This document shows, one piece after another, positions 8,417 to 17,095 of a DNA stretch of 64,000 nucleotides. The DNA is taken from positions 1 through 64,000 of the forward strand of contig NZ_JAAXKZ010000017.1 in assembly GCF_012911875.1 (NCBI RefSeq), in the 5' to 3' direction. How positions within the stretch are numbered: position 1 is the stretch's first letter; the number at the start of each line of letters is the position of its first letter. This DNA is from Pseudonocardia bannensis (GTDB lineage: Bacteria; Actinomycetota; Actinomycetes; Mycobacteriales; Pseudonocardiaceae). The notes under the pieces are model-generated. The model made no database searches. It worked only from the letters and a program-made list of their open reading frames with translations, and was not told where the DNA came from. Both the position numbers and the translations under genes were made by a program.

Positions 8417-10252
8417 GTGGACACGAGGCTGGTCGTCGGGGTCGACGTCGGCAACTCCACCACCGAGGCCTGCCTGGCGCGCGTCGGACCCGACGGGGCG
8501 GTGACCTACCTCGGCACCGCCTTGAAGCACACCACCGGCGTCAAGGGCACACCGGAGAACGCCGACGGCGCGGTGGCCGCGGTGCGCGAGGTGCTCGCCC
8601 GCGCCGGGGCCACCGTCGGCGAGCTGCACACGGTGCTGCTCAACGAGGCCACGCCGGTGATCAGCGGACTGGCCATGGAGACGATCACCGAGACGATCAT
8701 CACCGAGTCCACGATGATCGGGCACAACCCGGCCACGCCGGGCGGGGAGGGCCTCGGCGTCGGCGTCACGGTGCCGATCGGGGAACTGCTCGGCGACGGA
8801 CGCGACAGCGAGCGCCCCGTGATCGTCGTCGTCCCGCACGGCTGGGACTTCGACGACGTGGCGGCCACCCTCAACTCGGCCGTCCGCGACGGGGTGGACG
8901 TGGTGGCGGCGGTGCTGGCCGGCGACGACGCGGTGCTGGTCACCAACCGGCTCGAGAAGCGGATCCCGGTGGTCGACGAGGTCGCGGCCGTGGAGAAGGT
9001 CCCGGTGGGGATGCTCGCCGCCGTCGAGGTGGCACCTCCCGGGCGAACGATCCGGACGCTGTCGAACTCCTACGGCCTGGCGACCGTGTTCGCACTCGAC
9101 CCCGCACAGACCCGGCAGGTGTCCCCCGTGGCGAGGGCGCTCACCGGCAACCGGTCCGCGGTCGTCATCCGGACCCCGACCGGGGACGTCACCGACCGGT
9201 TGATCCCGGCCGGCGTGCTGGAGCTGCGCGGGGCGGGAAAGACCCTGCGGGTCGAGGTCGACGCCGGGGCCGACGCGATCATGGACACCCTGGCCCGGGC
9301 GCAGCCCGTCGACGACGTGCACGGCGAGCCCGGCACCCACGTCGGGGGCATGCTGGCGCAGGTCCGCGACACGATGACCGACGTCACCGGCCAGCCGGCG
9401 AGCGAGATCGCCATCCACGACGTGCTGGCCGTCGACACCATCGTCCCCGCCGAGGTGCGCGGCGGGCTGGCCGGCGAGGTCGCGCTGGAGCACGCCGTCG
9501 CGCTCGCGGCGATGGTTAGCACGGACCGCAGCCGCATGCAGGCCGTCGCCGACCAGGTCGCCGCGGAGCTGGGCTCCTCGGCGGGGGTCGGCGGGGTGGA
9601 GGGCGCGATGGCCGTGCGCGGGGCGCTCACCACGCCCGGTGTCGACCGCCCCGTCGCGGTGATCGACCTCGGTGGCGGCTCGACCGACGCCGCCCTGCTC
9701 AGCGCGTCGGGCGAGACCACGGCCGTGCACGTCGCGGGGGCCGGAGAGCTGGTCACCAAGCTCATCGCCTCGGAGCTGGCGCTGGACGACCGGGAGGTGG
9801 CCGAGAACGTCAAGCGGTACCCCCTGGGCAAGGTGGAGAGCTTCTACCACCTCCGGCACGAGGACGGCACGGTGGAGTTCGTCGACGAGCCGCTGCCGCC
9901 GCACGTGTTCGCGCGGGTCGTGGTGATGACCCCCGACGGGCTGGTCCCGGTGCCCACGCGGCACACCCTCGACGCCGTCCGCCGGGTGCGGCGGGAGGCC
10001 AAGCGGCGGGTGTTCTGCGTGAACGCGGTGCGCGCGCTGCGGCAGGTGGCACCGCAGGGCAACCTGCGCGCGCTGGACTTCGTGGTGTTGCTCGGCGGCT
10101 CGGCGCTCGACTTCGAGATCCCCGACATGATCGCCGACGCGCTCGCCCCGCACGGGATCGTGTGCGGCACCGGGAACATCCACGGCAGCGAGGGCCCGCG
10201 CAACGCGGTGGCGTCCGGGCTGGTGGACGCGTACGCCGAGGAGCCGGGGTGA
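8417..10252 (+). CDS. pduG: Diol dehydratase-reactivating factor, large subunit
   Basis: This 611-residue protein is the ATPase subunit of the chaperone-like factor that swaps damaged cobalamin out of inactivated dehydratase. The actin-type nucleotide-binding fold is visible in VVGVDVGNSTTEACLA at the start and AVIDLGGGSTDAALL near residue 415, with a further GGSALDFEIP block at about 558. A central segment LNEATPVISGLAMETITETI is typical of DdrA/PduG. GTG 8417 follows CCAGG closely. The gene overlaps the small reactivase gene by four bases (GTGA), so stoichiometric synthesis is likely. Confidence 0.94.
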   Translation: MDTRLVVGVDVGNSTTEACLARVGPDGAVTYLGTALKHTTGVKGTPENADGAVAAVREVLARAGATVGELHTVLLNEATPVISGLAMETITETIITESTMIGHNPATPGGEGLGVGVTVPIGELLGDGRDSERPVIVVVPHGWDFDDVAATLNSAVRDGVDVVAAVLAGDDAVLVTNRLEKRIPVVDEVAAVEKVPVGMLAAVEVAPPGRTIRTLSNSYGLATVFALDPAQTRQVSPVARALTGNRSAVVIRTPTGDVTDRLIPAGVLELRGAGKTLRVEVDAGADAIMDTLARAQPVDDVHGEPGTHVGGMLAQVRDTMTDVTGQPASEIAIHDVLAVDTIVPAEVRGGLAGEVALEHAVALAAMVSTDRSRMQAVADQVAAELGSSAGVGGVEGAMAVRGALTTPGVDRPVAVIDLGGGSTDAALLSASGETTAVHVAGAGELVTKLIASELALDDREVAENVKRYPLGKVESFYHLRHEDGTVEFVDEPLPPHVFARVVVMTPDGLVPVPTRHTLDAVRRVRREAKRRVFCVNAVRALRQVAPQGNLRALDFVVLLGGSALDFEIPDMIADALAPHGIVCGTGNIHGSEGPRNAVASGLVDAYAEEPG

Positions 10253-10611
10253 GCGACAGGCGCGAGGCGGAGCGCCCGTCGGTCGTCATCGGCCGGCACA
10301 TCGACGCGTTCCCCGGCGTGCTGCGCGAGGTGTGCGCGGGGGCGGAGGAGGAGGGCGTGCCGACCCGCGTCGAGCCCGCCGGGGACCGCGAGGTCCGCGA
10401 CGCCGCCGCCCTGGCGCATTCGGCCGCGCTGGCCTCCGGGCTGGAGGTCGGCGTCGGCATCGACGCGGGCGGCATCATCGCTGTTCACCACGCCAAGCTG
10501 CCGCCGGGAGCCCCGGCCCACGTCACCTCCCCCGGGGCGGGCCCGCCGGACTGGCGGCGCGCGGGCCAGGTGGCCGCCCGGATCGTCACGGGGCTGCCGA
10601 TCGCGCCCTGA
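10249..10611 (+). CDS. pduH: Diol dehydratase-reactivating factor, small subunit
   Basis: This 120-residue protein resembles PduH/DdrB, which is structurally like the dehydratase beta subunit and displaces it during reactivation. Conserved blocks are VREVRDAAALAHSAALASGLEVGVGID and the HHAKLPPGAP segment. It starts at GTG 10249, overlapping the stop of the large subunit, and is the last recognisable gene of the dehydratase unit. Confidence 0.9.
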   Translation: MSDRREAERPSVVIGRHIDAFPGVLREVCAGAEEEGVPTRVEPAGDREVRDAAALAHSAALASGLEVGVGIDAGGIIAVHHAKLPPGAPAHVTSPGAGPPDWRRAGQVAARIVTGLPIAP

Positions 10612-11226
10612 GCACGGCGTGGCGGACCAGCCGGGGGCTCCGGAGCCATCGGCACCGGCCCGAGGTCGAGGCGTCGTGCGGTGTGGGCGGGCGGCCCGCT
10701 CCGGCCTGCTTCTCGTCCCTGCTGAGCCGGGTCAGCGAACGGCTGGCCACGTACGAGGAGCAGACCCACCAGGACAAGCGGCATGCCGAAGAGCTCCAGG
10801 CCACGGCCGACGATCTTCTCGGCCGCCTCGAGCAGCAGCGCCGGCGGGAGCCGTGGGGCCGGCCTGAGTGCACGCGGCGCCTTCGCGGTTCAGCGATTCG
10901 CCGGAAGGGGAATTCCTGCCGTTGGTTCGGTTAGCGGTCGGACCGGCCCACGAATTCGATCGAAGTGGGCCGTGCTCGTGTTACTGAGCGACAGGCACCG
11001 CGATGAGCGGAACAAAGACATGAAACCGGTCGTATTGCGCGAGCCGATCGAGCCCGGGCCGACCTGACGCTGCGAACGCAACCCGCGGTCGACGACGAGT
11101 CCCGGGCCGACCACCAGGCATTCGACCAGGGCTTCCTCATCGGTGCCGCCGCGGCCAGCCGTGACGTGGACGGTGCACCGGACCCATCGGCGTGACGTCA
11201 CATCCCGCTACATCAAGAGTCGTCGA
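10612..11226. other. Gap with one weak coiled-coil open frame
   Basis: The only frame with protein-like character is 10683-10934 (+, GTG start, 83 residues), which reads SLLSRVSERLATYEEQTHQ and LQATADDLLGRLEQQRR before becoming arginine-rich. The first part looks like a short amphipathic helix pair. I recognise no family and see no good ribosome site, so I do not call it a gene; it could be a remnant. The rest up to the glutamine synthetase promoter shows nothing I can name. Confidence 0.35.
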
Positions 11227-11256
11227 TTGAAAGTCTCGCTCCTTGGCACTTAAATC
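11227..11256 (+). promoter_or_regulatory. Candidate promoter of the glutamine synthetase gene
   Basis: TTGAAA (11227-11232) and TAAATC (11251-11256) are 18 bases apart and lie 59 bases before the start codon. A small inverted repeat, CTGGA-ATGA-TCCAG, follows at 11266-11279 in the predicted 5' untranslated region. The boxes fit the housekeeping sigma factor only moderately. Confidence 0.45.
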
Positions 11257-11314
11257 TTGGGGATCCTGGAATGATCCAGCGCACCGACCGGCCGGATTCG
11301 ACAAGGAGCTGGTT

Positions 11315-12730
11315 ATGCCTCAAACACCTCAAGACGTCCTCGCACTCGCACAGGACAGGGCCGCGCGGATCGTGGACCTTCGATTCTGCGACCTTCCCGG
11401 GCTGATGCAGCACTTCTCCATCCCCGTGGAGGAGCTCACCGAGGACGGCATCGAGTCGGGCTACGGCTTCGACGGCTCCTCGATCCGCGGGTTCCAGGAG
11501 ATCCACGAGTCCGACATGCTCCTGATGCCGGACCCGACGACGGCGGTGATGGACCCGTTCCGCGAGGTGCCCACCCTTCAGATCCACTGCTTCGTCGTCG
11601 ACCCCATGACGCGGGAGAACTACTCACGCGATCCGCGCTACGTCGCCAGGAAGGCGGAGGCCAACCTGCGGGCGACCGGCATCGCCGAGGTCTCCTACTG
11701 GGGCCCCGAGCTGGAGTTCTACATCTTCGACGGAGCGCGCTTCGATCAGAACCAGCACGAGGGCTACTACCACATCGAGTCGGTCGAGGGGGTCTGGGCG
11801 TCCGGAGACCCGGGGAGCCGCGGCTACCGCCCTCGCTACAAGGAGGGGTACTTCCCGGTACCCCCCATGGACCAGCACCAGGACCTGCGGAGCGAGATGG
11901 CCCTGACCCTCATCGAGTTGGGCATCCCCGTCGAAGTCCAGCACCATGAGGTGGGTACTGCCGGCCAGGCCGAGATGGACATGCGCTTCTCATCCCTGCT
12001 GGCCATGGCGGACAACGTCATGAACTACAAGTACGTGGTCAAGAGTGTCGCCTGGAGGGCGGGCAAGACCGCCACCTTCATGCCGAAGCCGATCTTCGCC
12101 GACAACGGCTCGGGCATGCACGTCCACCAGTCGTTGTGGAGGAACGGGGAGAACCTCTTCTACGACGAGGCGGGGTACGCGGGGCTCAGCGATCTGGCCC
12201 GGTACTACATCGGCGGGCTCCTCGAGCACTCTCCTGCGCTGCTGGCGTTCTGCGCACCGACCACCAACTCCTACCGCCGCCTGGTCCCCGGCTACGAGGC
12301 GCCGATCAACCTCGTCTACTCCCAGCGCAACCGCTCGGCCTGCGTTCGCATCCCCATGTACATGCAAGGTCCCAAGGCGAAGCGCCTCGAGTACCGCCCT
12401 CCCGACCCCACCGCGAACCCCTACCTCGCCTTCTCCGCGATGCTGCAGGCCGGCCTCGACGGGATCCGGAACAAGATCGAGCCGCCGGACCCGATCGACC
12501 GGGACCTCTACGAGCTCAAGCCCGAGCAGGCGGTATCGGTGAAGCACGTGCCCGCGTCGCTGGAGGCGGTCCTGGAGGCCCTGGAGGGGGATCACGACTT
12601 CCTCGTCGAGGGCGGCGTCTTCACCGACGACCTGATCGAGACCTGGCTGGACTACAAGCGGACCCAGGAGGTCGACCAGATCCGCCTGCGGCCGCACCCC
12701 TGGGAGTTCATGCTCTACTACGACCTCTGA
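11315..12730 (+). CDS. glnA: Type I glutamine synthetase (GlnA family)
   Basis: This 471-residue enzyme joins ammonia, or possibly another amine, to glutamate with ATP. It shows [10 protein letters not shown] with the latch aspartate, ELEFYIFD, the metal and ATP sites [11 protein letters not shown] and [13 protein letters not shown], the phosphate region NRSACVRIP and [21 protein letters not shown] at 11303-11308 sets ATG 11315. The tyrosine adenylylation site is present as LYELKPEQ, but relatives have LPPEE here, so control by GlnE may differ. It is probably not the only glutamine synthetase of the cell: it sits beside aromatic cluster 1, where glutamine synthetase-like enzymes sometimes glutamylate aromatic amines. 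That role is inference; ordinary nitrogen assimilation is the default. Confidence 0.93.
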   Translation: MPQTPQDVLALAQDRAARIVDLRFCDLPGLMQHFSIPVEELTEDGIESGYGFDGSSIRGFQEIHESDMLLMPDPTTAVMDPFREVPTLQIHCFVVDPMTRENYSRDPRYVARKAEANLRATGIAEVSYWGPELEFYIFDGARFDQNQHEGYYHIESVEGVWASGDPGSRGYRPRYKEGYFPVPPMDQHQDLRSEMALTLIELGIPVEVQHHEVGTAGQAEMDMRFSSLLAMADNVMNYKYVVKSVAWRAGKTATFMPKPIFADNGSGMHVHQSLWRNGENLFYDEAGYAGLSDLARYYIGGLLEHSPALLAFCAPTTNSYRRLVPGYEAPINLVYSQRNRSACVRIPMYMQGPKAKRLEYRPPDPTANPYLAFSAMLQAGLDGIRNKIEPPDPIDRDLYELKPEQAVSVKHVPASLEAVLEALEGDHDFLVEGGVFTDDLIETWLDYKRTQEVDQIRLRPHPWEFMLYYDL

Positions 12731-12820
12731 TCCGAACTCGAAATGCAGATCAGGGCGGCGGTGTGCGTACGACCAATCGGCGGAGCGGCGACTCGACCTC
12801 CCCGCCCCGCCGCCCAAACC

Positions 12821-13010
12821 TCAGACCATCGTGCCGAGCAGCTCGCGGAGGTGCCGGTCGACCTGTGGCATGTACTCGGGGTTGACCGAGAACAGCCCGA
12901 CGTGGCCGAGCACGTCGTCGAATGACTCGCAGCTCGCTGCCGGCGATCAGTTCCTGCTCGAGCCGGCAGTCCCGAACGGGGAAGAACATGTCCTCGTTGA
13001 TCGGCATGAC
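12821..13010 (-). pseudogene. Fragment of the 52.7-kb alpha/beta hydrolase gene (3' end)
   Basis: These 190 bases are nearly identical to 52664-52852, the last 63 codons of an intact hydrolase gene, in the same orientation. On the minus strand it reads MPINEDMFFPVRDCRLEQ and ELIAGSELRVI before an extra base (near 12924) breaks the frame. Similarity starts at TCAGACC and stops sharply at CGGCATGAC, after which the sequence is unrelated. It has no start and cannot be functional. It is the scar of a duplication, recombination or lost second hydrolase gene beside the regulator of aromatic cluster 1. Confidence 0.9.
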
Positions 13011-13071
13011 CCGTCCCGATCCCATTCCAGATCGTCGTGCAAACGCATTCGGCCAGAGCTCCGAGCAGGAT

Positions 13072-13764
13072 CTACGCGCTGCCGTTACCACAGATGTTGT
13101 CACGGACGTGCTGGAGATGTGTCCGCATCAGGTGCTGCGCCAACTGCGCATCCCCGTCGAGCACAGCTGCGACGATCTCCCGATGTTCCCGCAAGTAGGC
13201 ATCTCGCCGCGCAGCAGTGAAGTTTCTGCGCTTCATGGCGCCCCAGATCGGCTGCGCACGGGAAAGATTGAAGGCGTCGCTGAAGGCGATGAGTAGGCCA
13301 TTGTGCGTGGCCATGGCAAAACTCCGGTGTAATGCAGCATCCCAGAGTTCGAACTCCTCGTAGCCCCTCGACTTGTCGCCGCCGGCGAGACACCGCTTCA
13401 TCTCCGCCACATCGGCCTCGGTTGCCGCAGCGATCGCCAGCGGCATCAAGTGCGGCTCGAGCATGATCCGCGCCGCCATGAGCTCGGCTGGGCTGACCTT
13501 GAGATCGTGAGTCGGCAGGCCGTTCGGCATCGGTTGAGGAGCCGCCACGAACGTACCTCGTCCCACGTGGCGCACGATCCGGTGGTCAGCCTCGAGGATC
13601 TGCAGCGCGCGGCGCACGGTGCTTCGAGTCGCTACTGCCACCTCGGAGAGTTCGCGTTCCGTGGGAAGCTTGGTCCCTGGCTCGAGACCGCCATCGTCGA
13701 TCATCGCTTGGACGATCGAGAGAACCTTGCCGACATCTCCAACGGCCCAGGTCGAGGAGATCAT
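13072..13764 (-). CDS. GntR-family regulator, FadR/FCD subfamily
   Basis: This 230-residue protein has a winged helix at residues 10-75 (GTKLPTERELSEVAVATRST, then HVGRGTFVA) and an all-helical FCD effector domain. Metal and ligand residues expected of FCD proteins are visible: Asp and His in LWDAALHRSFAMATHN, and two later histidines in LREHREIV and LAQHLMRTHL. It is the last gene of cluster 1 in the direction of transcription (124 bases after the ferredoxin gene) and probably senses a pathway acid. The three CCAAT-type repeats upstream of the cluster (22312-22465) are candidate operators. GGTGGGA lies upstream of ATG 13764. Confidence 0.9.
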   Translation of the reverse strand: MISSTWAVGDVGKVLSIVQAMIDDGGLEPGTKLPTERELSEVAVATRSTVRRALQILEADHRIVRHVGRGTFVAAPQPMPNGLPTHDLKVSPAELMAARIMLEPHLMPLAIAAATEADVAEMKRCLAGGDKSRGYEEFELWDAALHRSFAMATHNGLLIAFSDAFNLSRAQPIWGAMKRRNFTAARRDAYLREHREIVAAVLDGDAQLAQHLMRTHLQHVRDNICGNGSA

Positions 13765-13888
13765 CCGTGTTTCCCACCTGTCGCCGAGATCGTTCGTGAC
13801 GAAATGGACCCGCTGCCCGGTGACAGCGCCGGCGGGCCGGCGCGCCGGAGCCGAAACCGAGGCCGGGCGCTGCCGCGAGGCCGGCGAT

Positions 13889-14209
13889 TCACCCCTGGAC
13901 CTCCGGCATCGTGACCACCAGCCCGTCCAGGTCGTGGGTGATCAGGATCTGGCACGAGAGCCGGGAGCCGCCGTCCACGCCGTCTGCGAACTGGAGAAGG
14001 GCCTGTTCGGCTCCCGTGGCTTCCCCCACCTTGTCGCGCCACGGCGCGACGACGTGGACGTGGCAGGTGGCGCACGAGCAGTGTCCACCGCAGTCAGCGT
14101 CGATACCGGGGACGTTGTTGCGGATCGCCCCCTTCATGACCGAGGTTCCGACTGGAACGTCCACGACATGCTCCGTCCCGTCGAACTCGACGTAGGTGAC
14201 CTTGGCCAA
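13889..14209 (-). CDS. [2Fe-2S] ferredoxin, adrenodoxin/putidaredoxin type
   Basis: This 106-residue electron carrier has the cluster-binding pattern ADCGGHCSCATCHVHV (C-X5-C with C-X2-C following) and a fourth cysteine in RLSCQILIT. This is the vertebrate/putidaredoxin class rather than a Rieske ferredoxin. It sits between the ferredoxin reductase gene and the GntR gene and most likely passes electrons from that reductase to the Rieske oxygenase of cluster 1. The TTG at 14209 is chosen because GAGGGGAG ends nine bases upstream; a GTG at 14218 is the alternative. Confidence 0.9.
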   Translation of the reverse strand: MAKVTYVEFDGTEHVVDVPVGTSVMKGAIRNNVPGIDADCGGHCSCATCHVHVVAPWRDKVGEATGAEQALLQFADGVDGGSRLSCQILITHDLDGLVVTMPEVQG

Positions 14210-14265
14210 TGGGCCCACTCCCCTCGATGCGCTCCGACTCGGATCCATCTCCGATGTGCCTACAA

Positions 14266-15495
14266 TTAAATGATCATGTCACGCATGGGCACGTCCAGGT
14301 CGCCAAGCTTGTCCACGCAGACGTGCCGGCAGTCCGCGATGATTTTCTTTCCCGCCATGAACTCCGCCGGCGAGTTGACCGCTTCGACTGCCATCAGACG
14401 GTTGCCTTTCAGGTGGAACACCGCGAACCGGTTCTGCGCCTCGTCACCCCTGATGACGAGTGCGCCACCTCGGCAGACCATGCCCGCGATCTGCAGCTTG
14501 GTGTCGTACTGATCCGACCAGAACCATGGCGTCTCCGGGCGCGGCGCGGGACGTCCGGTGAACGCAGCGGCCACCTGCTTGGCCTGCTCGATCAGATTGG
14601 GCACGCTCTCGAACCGGAACGAGCAGTCATAGAGAACCACGGGCCGACGGGAGACGTCGCCGATGGCGAAGATGCACGGATCGCTCGTGCACGCCGATCC
14701 ATCGACGATGACGCCGTCGTCGCACTCGAGACCGGCCGCGATGGCAAGGCCGTCCTGGGGAACGGCGCCGATGCCGATCACCACGGCGTCGCACGGCAGC
14801 AATTCTCCGGTGGCGAGCGCAACGCCCACCACCTTGTGGTCCTCCTGGACGAACGTCGTGATCTGGGCGTTGAGCCGGAAATCGACCCCGTGATCGAGGT
14901 GATGGCGAAGGAAGAACGCCGCGAGTGGCTCGGAGGCGACGCGGGCAAGCAGGCGCTGCTGCTGTTCGATCACGGTCACCTCCACGCCGAGGTCCCGTGC
15001 GGCTGCTGCCACCTCCAGTCCGATGTAGCCGCCACCGCAGATGACGATGCGTCCACCTGTGCTCAGAACGGCCTTGAGCCGCTCGGCATCCGCCTGGTCA
15101 CGCAGGTACAGCACGTTGTCGAGATCGTGGCCATGGACGTCGATCCGTCGGGCCCGGGACCCGGTCGCGAGCACGAGCCGGTCGTAACCGACCATGCGTC
15201 CGTCGTCGAGGCCGACGGTCCGGGCGACGCGGTCGATCGTCACCGCCGTACGCTGCAACAGCAGGTCGATGCCCTGCTCCTCGTAGAAGCCGGCCGGCTT
15301 GAGCAAGAGGCTGTCGGCATCGGCCTGGCCCTTGAGCCAGGCCTTGGACAGGGGTGGCCGCTCATAGGGCAGGCCCGGCTCCTCGCCGATGAGCACGATC
15401 GCGCCGTCGAAGCCATAGGCGCGGAGCAGCGCCGCTGTGGCGCCGCCGGCCTGGCCACCGCCCACGATGACGACGCGCTGTGGCCTGTCCATCAC
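14266..15495 (-). CDS. FAD-dependent ferredoxin reductase
   Basis: This 409-residue flavoprotein is of the BphA4/putidaredoxin reductase type: FAD-binding VVIVGGGQAGGATAALL at the start, the ERPPLSKAWL motif, NAD(P)H-binding VICGGGYIGLEVAAAA at about residue 150, the second FAD motif CIFAIGDVSRRP at about 275, and the C-terminal WFWSDQYDTKLQIAG region. It takes electrons from NADH and feeds the ferredoxin at 13889-14209. It lies 56 bases before that gene in the same operon. The start has two adjacent ATGs; the first is used here, with GAGGAC upstream. Confidence 0.93.
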   Translation of the reverse strand: MMDRPQRVVIVGGGQAGGATAALLRAYGFDGAIVLIGEEPGLPYERPPLSKAWLKGQADADSLLLKPAGFYEEQGIDLLLQRTAVTIDRVARTVGLDDGRMVGYDRLVLATGSRARRIDVHGHDLDNVLYLRDQADAERLKAVLSTGGRIVICGGGYIGLEVAAAARDLGVEVTVIEQQQRLLARVASEPLAAFFLRHHLDHGVDFRLNAQITTFVQEDHKVVGVALATGELLPCDAVVIGIGAVPQDGLAIAAGLECDDGVIVDGSACTSDPCIFAIGDVSRRPVVLYDCSFRFESVPNLIEQAKQVAAAFTGRPAPRPETPWFWSDQYDTKLQIAGMVCRGGALVIRGDEAQNRFAVFHLKGNRLMAVEAVNSPAEFMAGKKIIADCRHVCVDKLGDLDVPMRDMII

Positions 15496-15594
15496 GTCTG
15501 TCCTCGCCGGGGCACGGAACGTGCATCGTGGGTGGTCCTCGCCGTGCGCCCCAGGTGACTCGTAATCATGTCGTCCGGACCGAGGTCGTCGTTG

Positions 15595-16407
15595 CTAAAG
15601 ATGCCGTCCTCCGGACACCCTGCCGATGCCGCGGACCCGCAGGCCGCCGTCGGACTGCATCACCGCGCCGGTGGTCGTCGCCGAGTTGGCGTTGGAGGCG
15701 AGGACGACATACATGCCCGTGTAGTCCTCCGCGGTCGGCGAGTAGTCCAGCGGCAGCAACGGCGCGATGTCCTCGGCCGTGCGCCCGTCGGTGAGTGATG
15801 CCCCGTCCAGCCCCAGGCTGACCGGGCCACGCAGGTCGGAGTTGAACGGCCCCGGAGCCACGCCGTTCACCCGGATCTTCGGCGCGAGCTCGAACGCGAG
15901 CTGGCTGACCAGGCCGAGGCCGGCGTGCTTGCTGGCGGTGTAGAGGGGGCCGCCGCCGTCGGTGTGGAAGGCCGCGTTCGACAACGTGAAGATCATGTTG
16001 CCGTGGGTCTTGAGCAGCTCGGGGTAGGACGCCTTGGCGCCCATCAGATATCCCTTGACGTTCACCGAGAAGACGGTGTCGAACGCCGCGTCGAGGCCCT
16101 CCGCCGGGAGGTCGACGATGGACACGCTGCCGTCCCACACCCCGGCGTTGCCGACGAACGTGTCCAGCCGGCCGTAGGCCTCGACGGCCGCGGCCACCGC
16201 CTGCTGGTTCGAGGCCAACGAGGACACGTCGCCCTCGACAGCCACCACGTCGGACGGGAAATCCTGGCGCAGCTGCGCCACTTTGTCGGCGTCGCGCTCG
16301 AGGACGGCCACCCTGGCGCCTTCTTCGACGAACCGCCTCACCAGTGCGTGCCCGAGGCCTGAGCCGCCCCCGGTGATCATCGCTACCGCGCCGTCCAACC
16401 AGCCCAC
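15595..16407 (-). CDS. SDR dehydrogenase, cis-dihydrodiol dehydrogenase (BphB-like)
   Basis: This 270-residue short-chain dehydrogenase has the NAD-binding TGGGSGLGHALVRRF, the NAG motif VGNAGVWDG, catalytic Ser in FTLSNAAFH and YTASKHAGL (Tyr and Lys), and the start GWLDGAVAMITGGG shared with BphB/TodD proteins. It oxidises a cis-dihydrodiol to a catechol, regenerating NADH for the dioxygenase. GTG 16407 is preceded by GGAGGAAG. Together with the alpha and beta subunits just upstream it completes the first two steps of cluster 1. It is paralogous to the dehydrogenase at 32701-33516. Confidence 0.9.
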   Translation of the reverse strand: MGWLDGAVAMITGGGSGLGHALVRRFVEEGARVAVLERDADKVAQLRQDFPSDVVAVEGDVSSLASNQQAVAAAVEAYGRLDTFVGNAGVWDGSVSIVDLPAEGLDAAFDTVFSVNVKGYLMGAKASYPELLKTHGNMIFTLSNAAFHTDGGGPLYTASKHAGLGLVSQLAFELAPKIRVNGVAPGPFNSDLRGPVSLGLDGASLTDGRTAEDIAPLLPLDYSPTAEDYTGMYVVLASNANSATTTGAVMQSDGGLRVRGIGRVSGGRHL

Positions 16408-16501
16408 GACTTCCTCCACATTCTCTGCCTGACAACCGGATGGGCTGCTCCCATCCGGGCACCGCACCGGTGACGGAAACCCGGATGGGAGCCAGGGCGG
16501 C

Positions 16502-17095
16502 TCAGAAGAACGTCGTGACCGCAGGCGACCAGATCACCGTCGAGTCCAGGACGACCTTGCGGGAGGCGATCTTGAAAGAACCCCCGGTCCGGCGCAGGAT
16601 GTCCTGGCGCTCGCCGTGGAACTGCGTTCCCTTCTCGTCGAATCGCGCGTGCGGCACGAGGAAGTTCGACCTGACGGCCAGTTCGTCGGGCTTGTCGGTG
16701 TAGCTGGCTTCGACGTTGGTGATCAGGTGCCGGACCCGTCCCGGGGGGTTGTCGCACCACAGCAGCCGGGCGGTCTGCATCCGGAAGACGCGGAGCTGGA
16801 GCTGGGGCAGCCGCTCGTCGAGGACGCACGGCTCACCATCAGCGGACAGTTCGAGATCAACCGCTCGATCGCCGGGCTTCCCCGAGATCATCCGGACCTT
16901 TCGGGCCGGGACCCAGTAGCGCATGTCCTCGGTGAACAGCGCGAGCCATTCCTCGTAGCACCGGTGGTCGAGCAGCCGTGCCTCCTCGGTCAGGAAGCGC
17001 TGCACCTCGAACCAGGCCGCCATGTCCACCAATTCGCCCGGCGTCCCCGCCGTGCAGGTACCGGTCTCGGTCGTCTGCAGCATCTCGGTGCTCAC
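16502..17095 (-). CDS. Aromatic-ring-hydroxylating dioxygenase, small (beta) subunit
   Basis: This 197-residue protein has the SnoaL-like fold of dioxygenase beta subunits: EVQRFLTEEARLLDHRCYEEWLALF near residues 25-50, DMRYWVPARK and RHLITNVEASY, ending with GSFKIASRKVVLD. The subunit is structural and shapes the alpha3beta3 complex. It starts at GTG 17095, overlapping the alpha-subunit stop by four bases, which fixes the start and implies coupled translation. Confidence 0.93.
   Translation of the reverse strand: MSTEMLQTTETGTCTAGTPGELVDMAAWFEVQRFLTEEARLLDHRCYEEWLALFTEDMRYWVPARKVRMISGKPGDRAVDLELSADGEPCVLDERLPQLQLRVFRMQTARLLWCDNPPGRVRHLITNVEASYTDKPDELAVRSNFLVPHARFDEKGTQFHGERQDILRRTGGSFKIASRKVVLDSTVIWSPAVTTFF

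Noticed and set aside
6061-8463. 800-codon minus-strand open frame over the diol dehydratase
   Set aside because: Antisense to clearly recognisable PduC/PduD; high GC keeps reverse frames open.
8336-10183. 615-codon minus-strand open frame
   Set aside because: Histidine- and arginine-rich shadow of the reactivase large subunit.
11240-11262. Possible sigma-54 promoter (TTGGCAC...) before glutamine synthetase
   Set aside because: The -12 element does not match and actinobacteria generally lack sigma-54; a housekeeping-type pair fits better.
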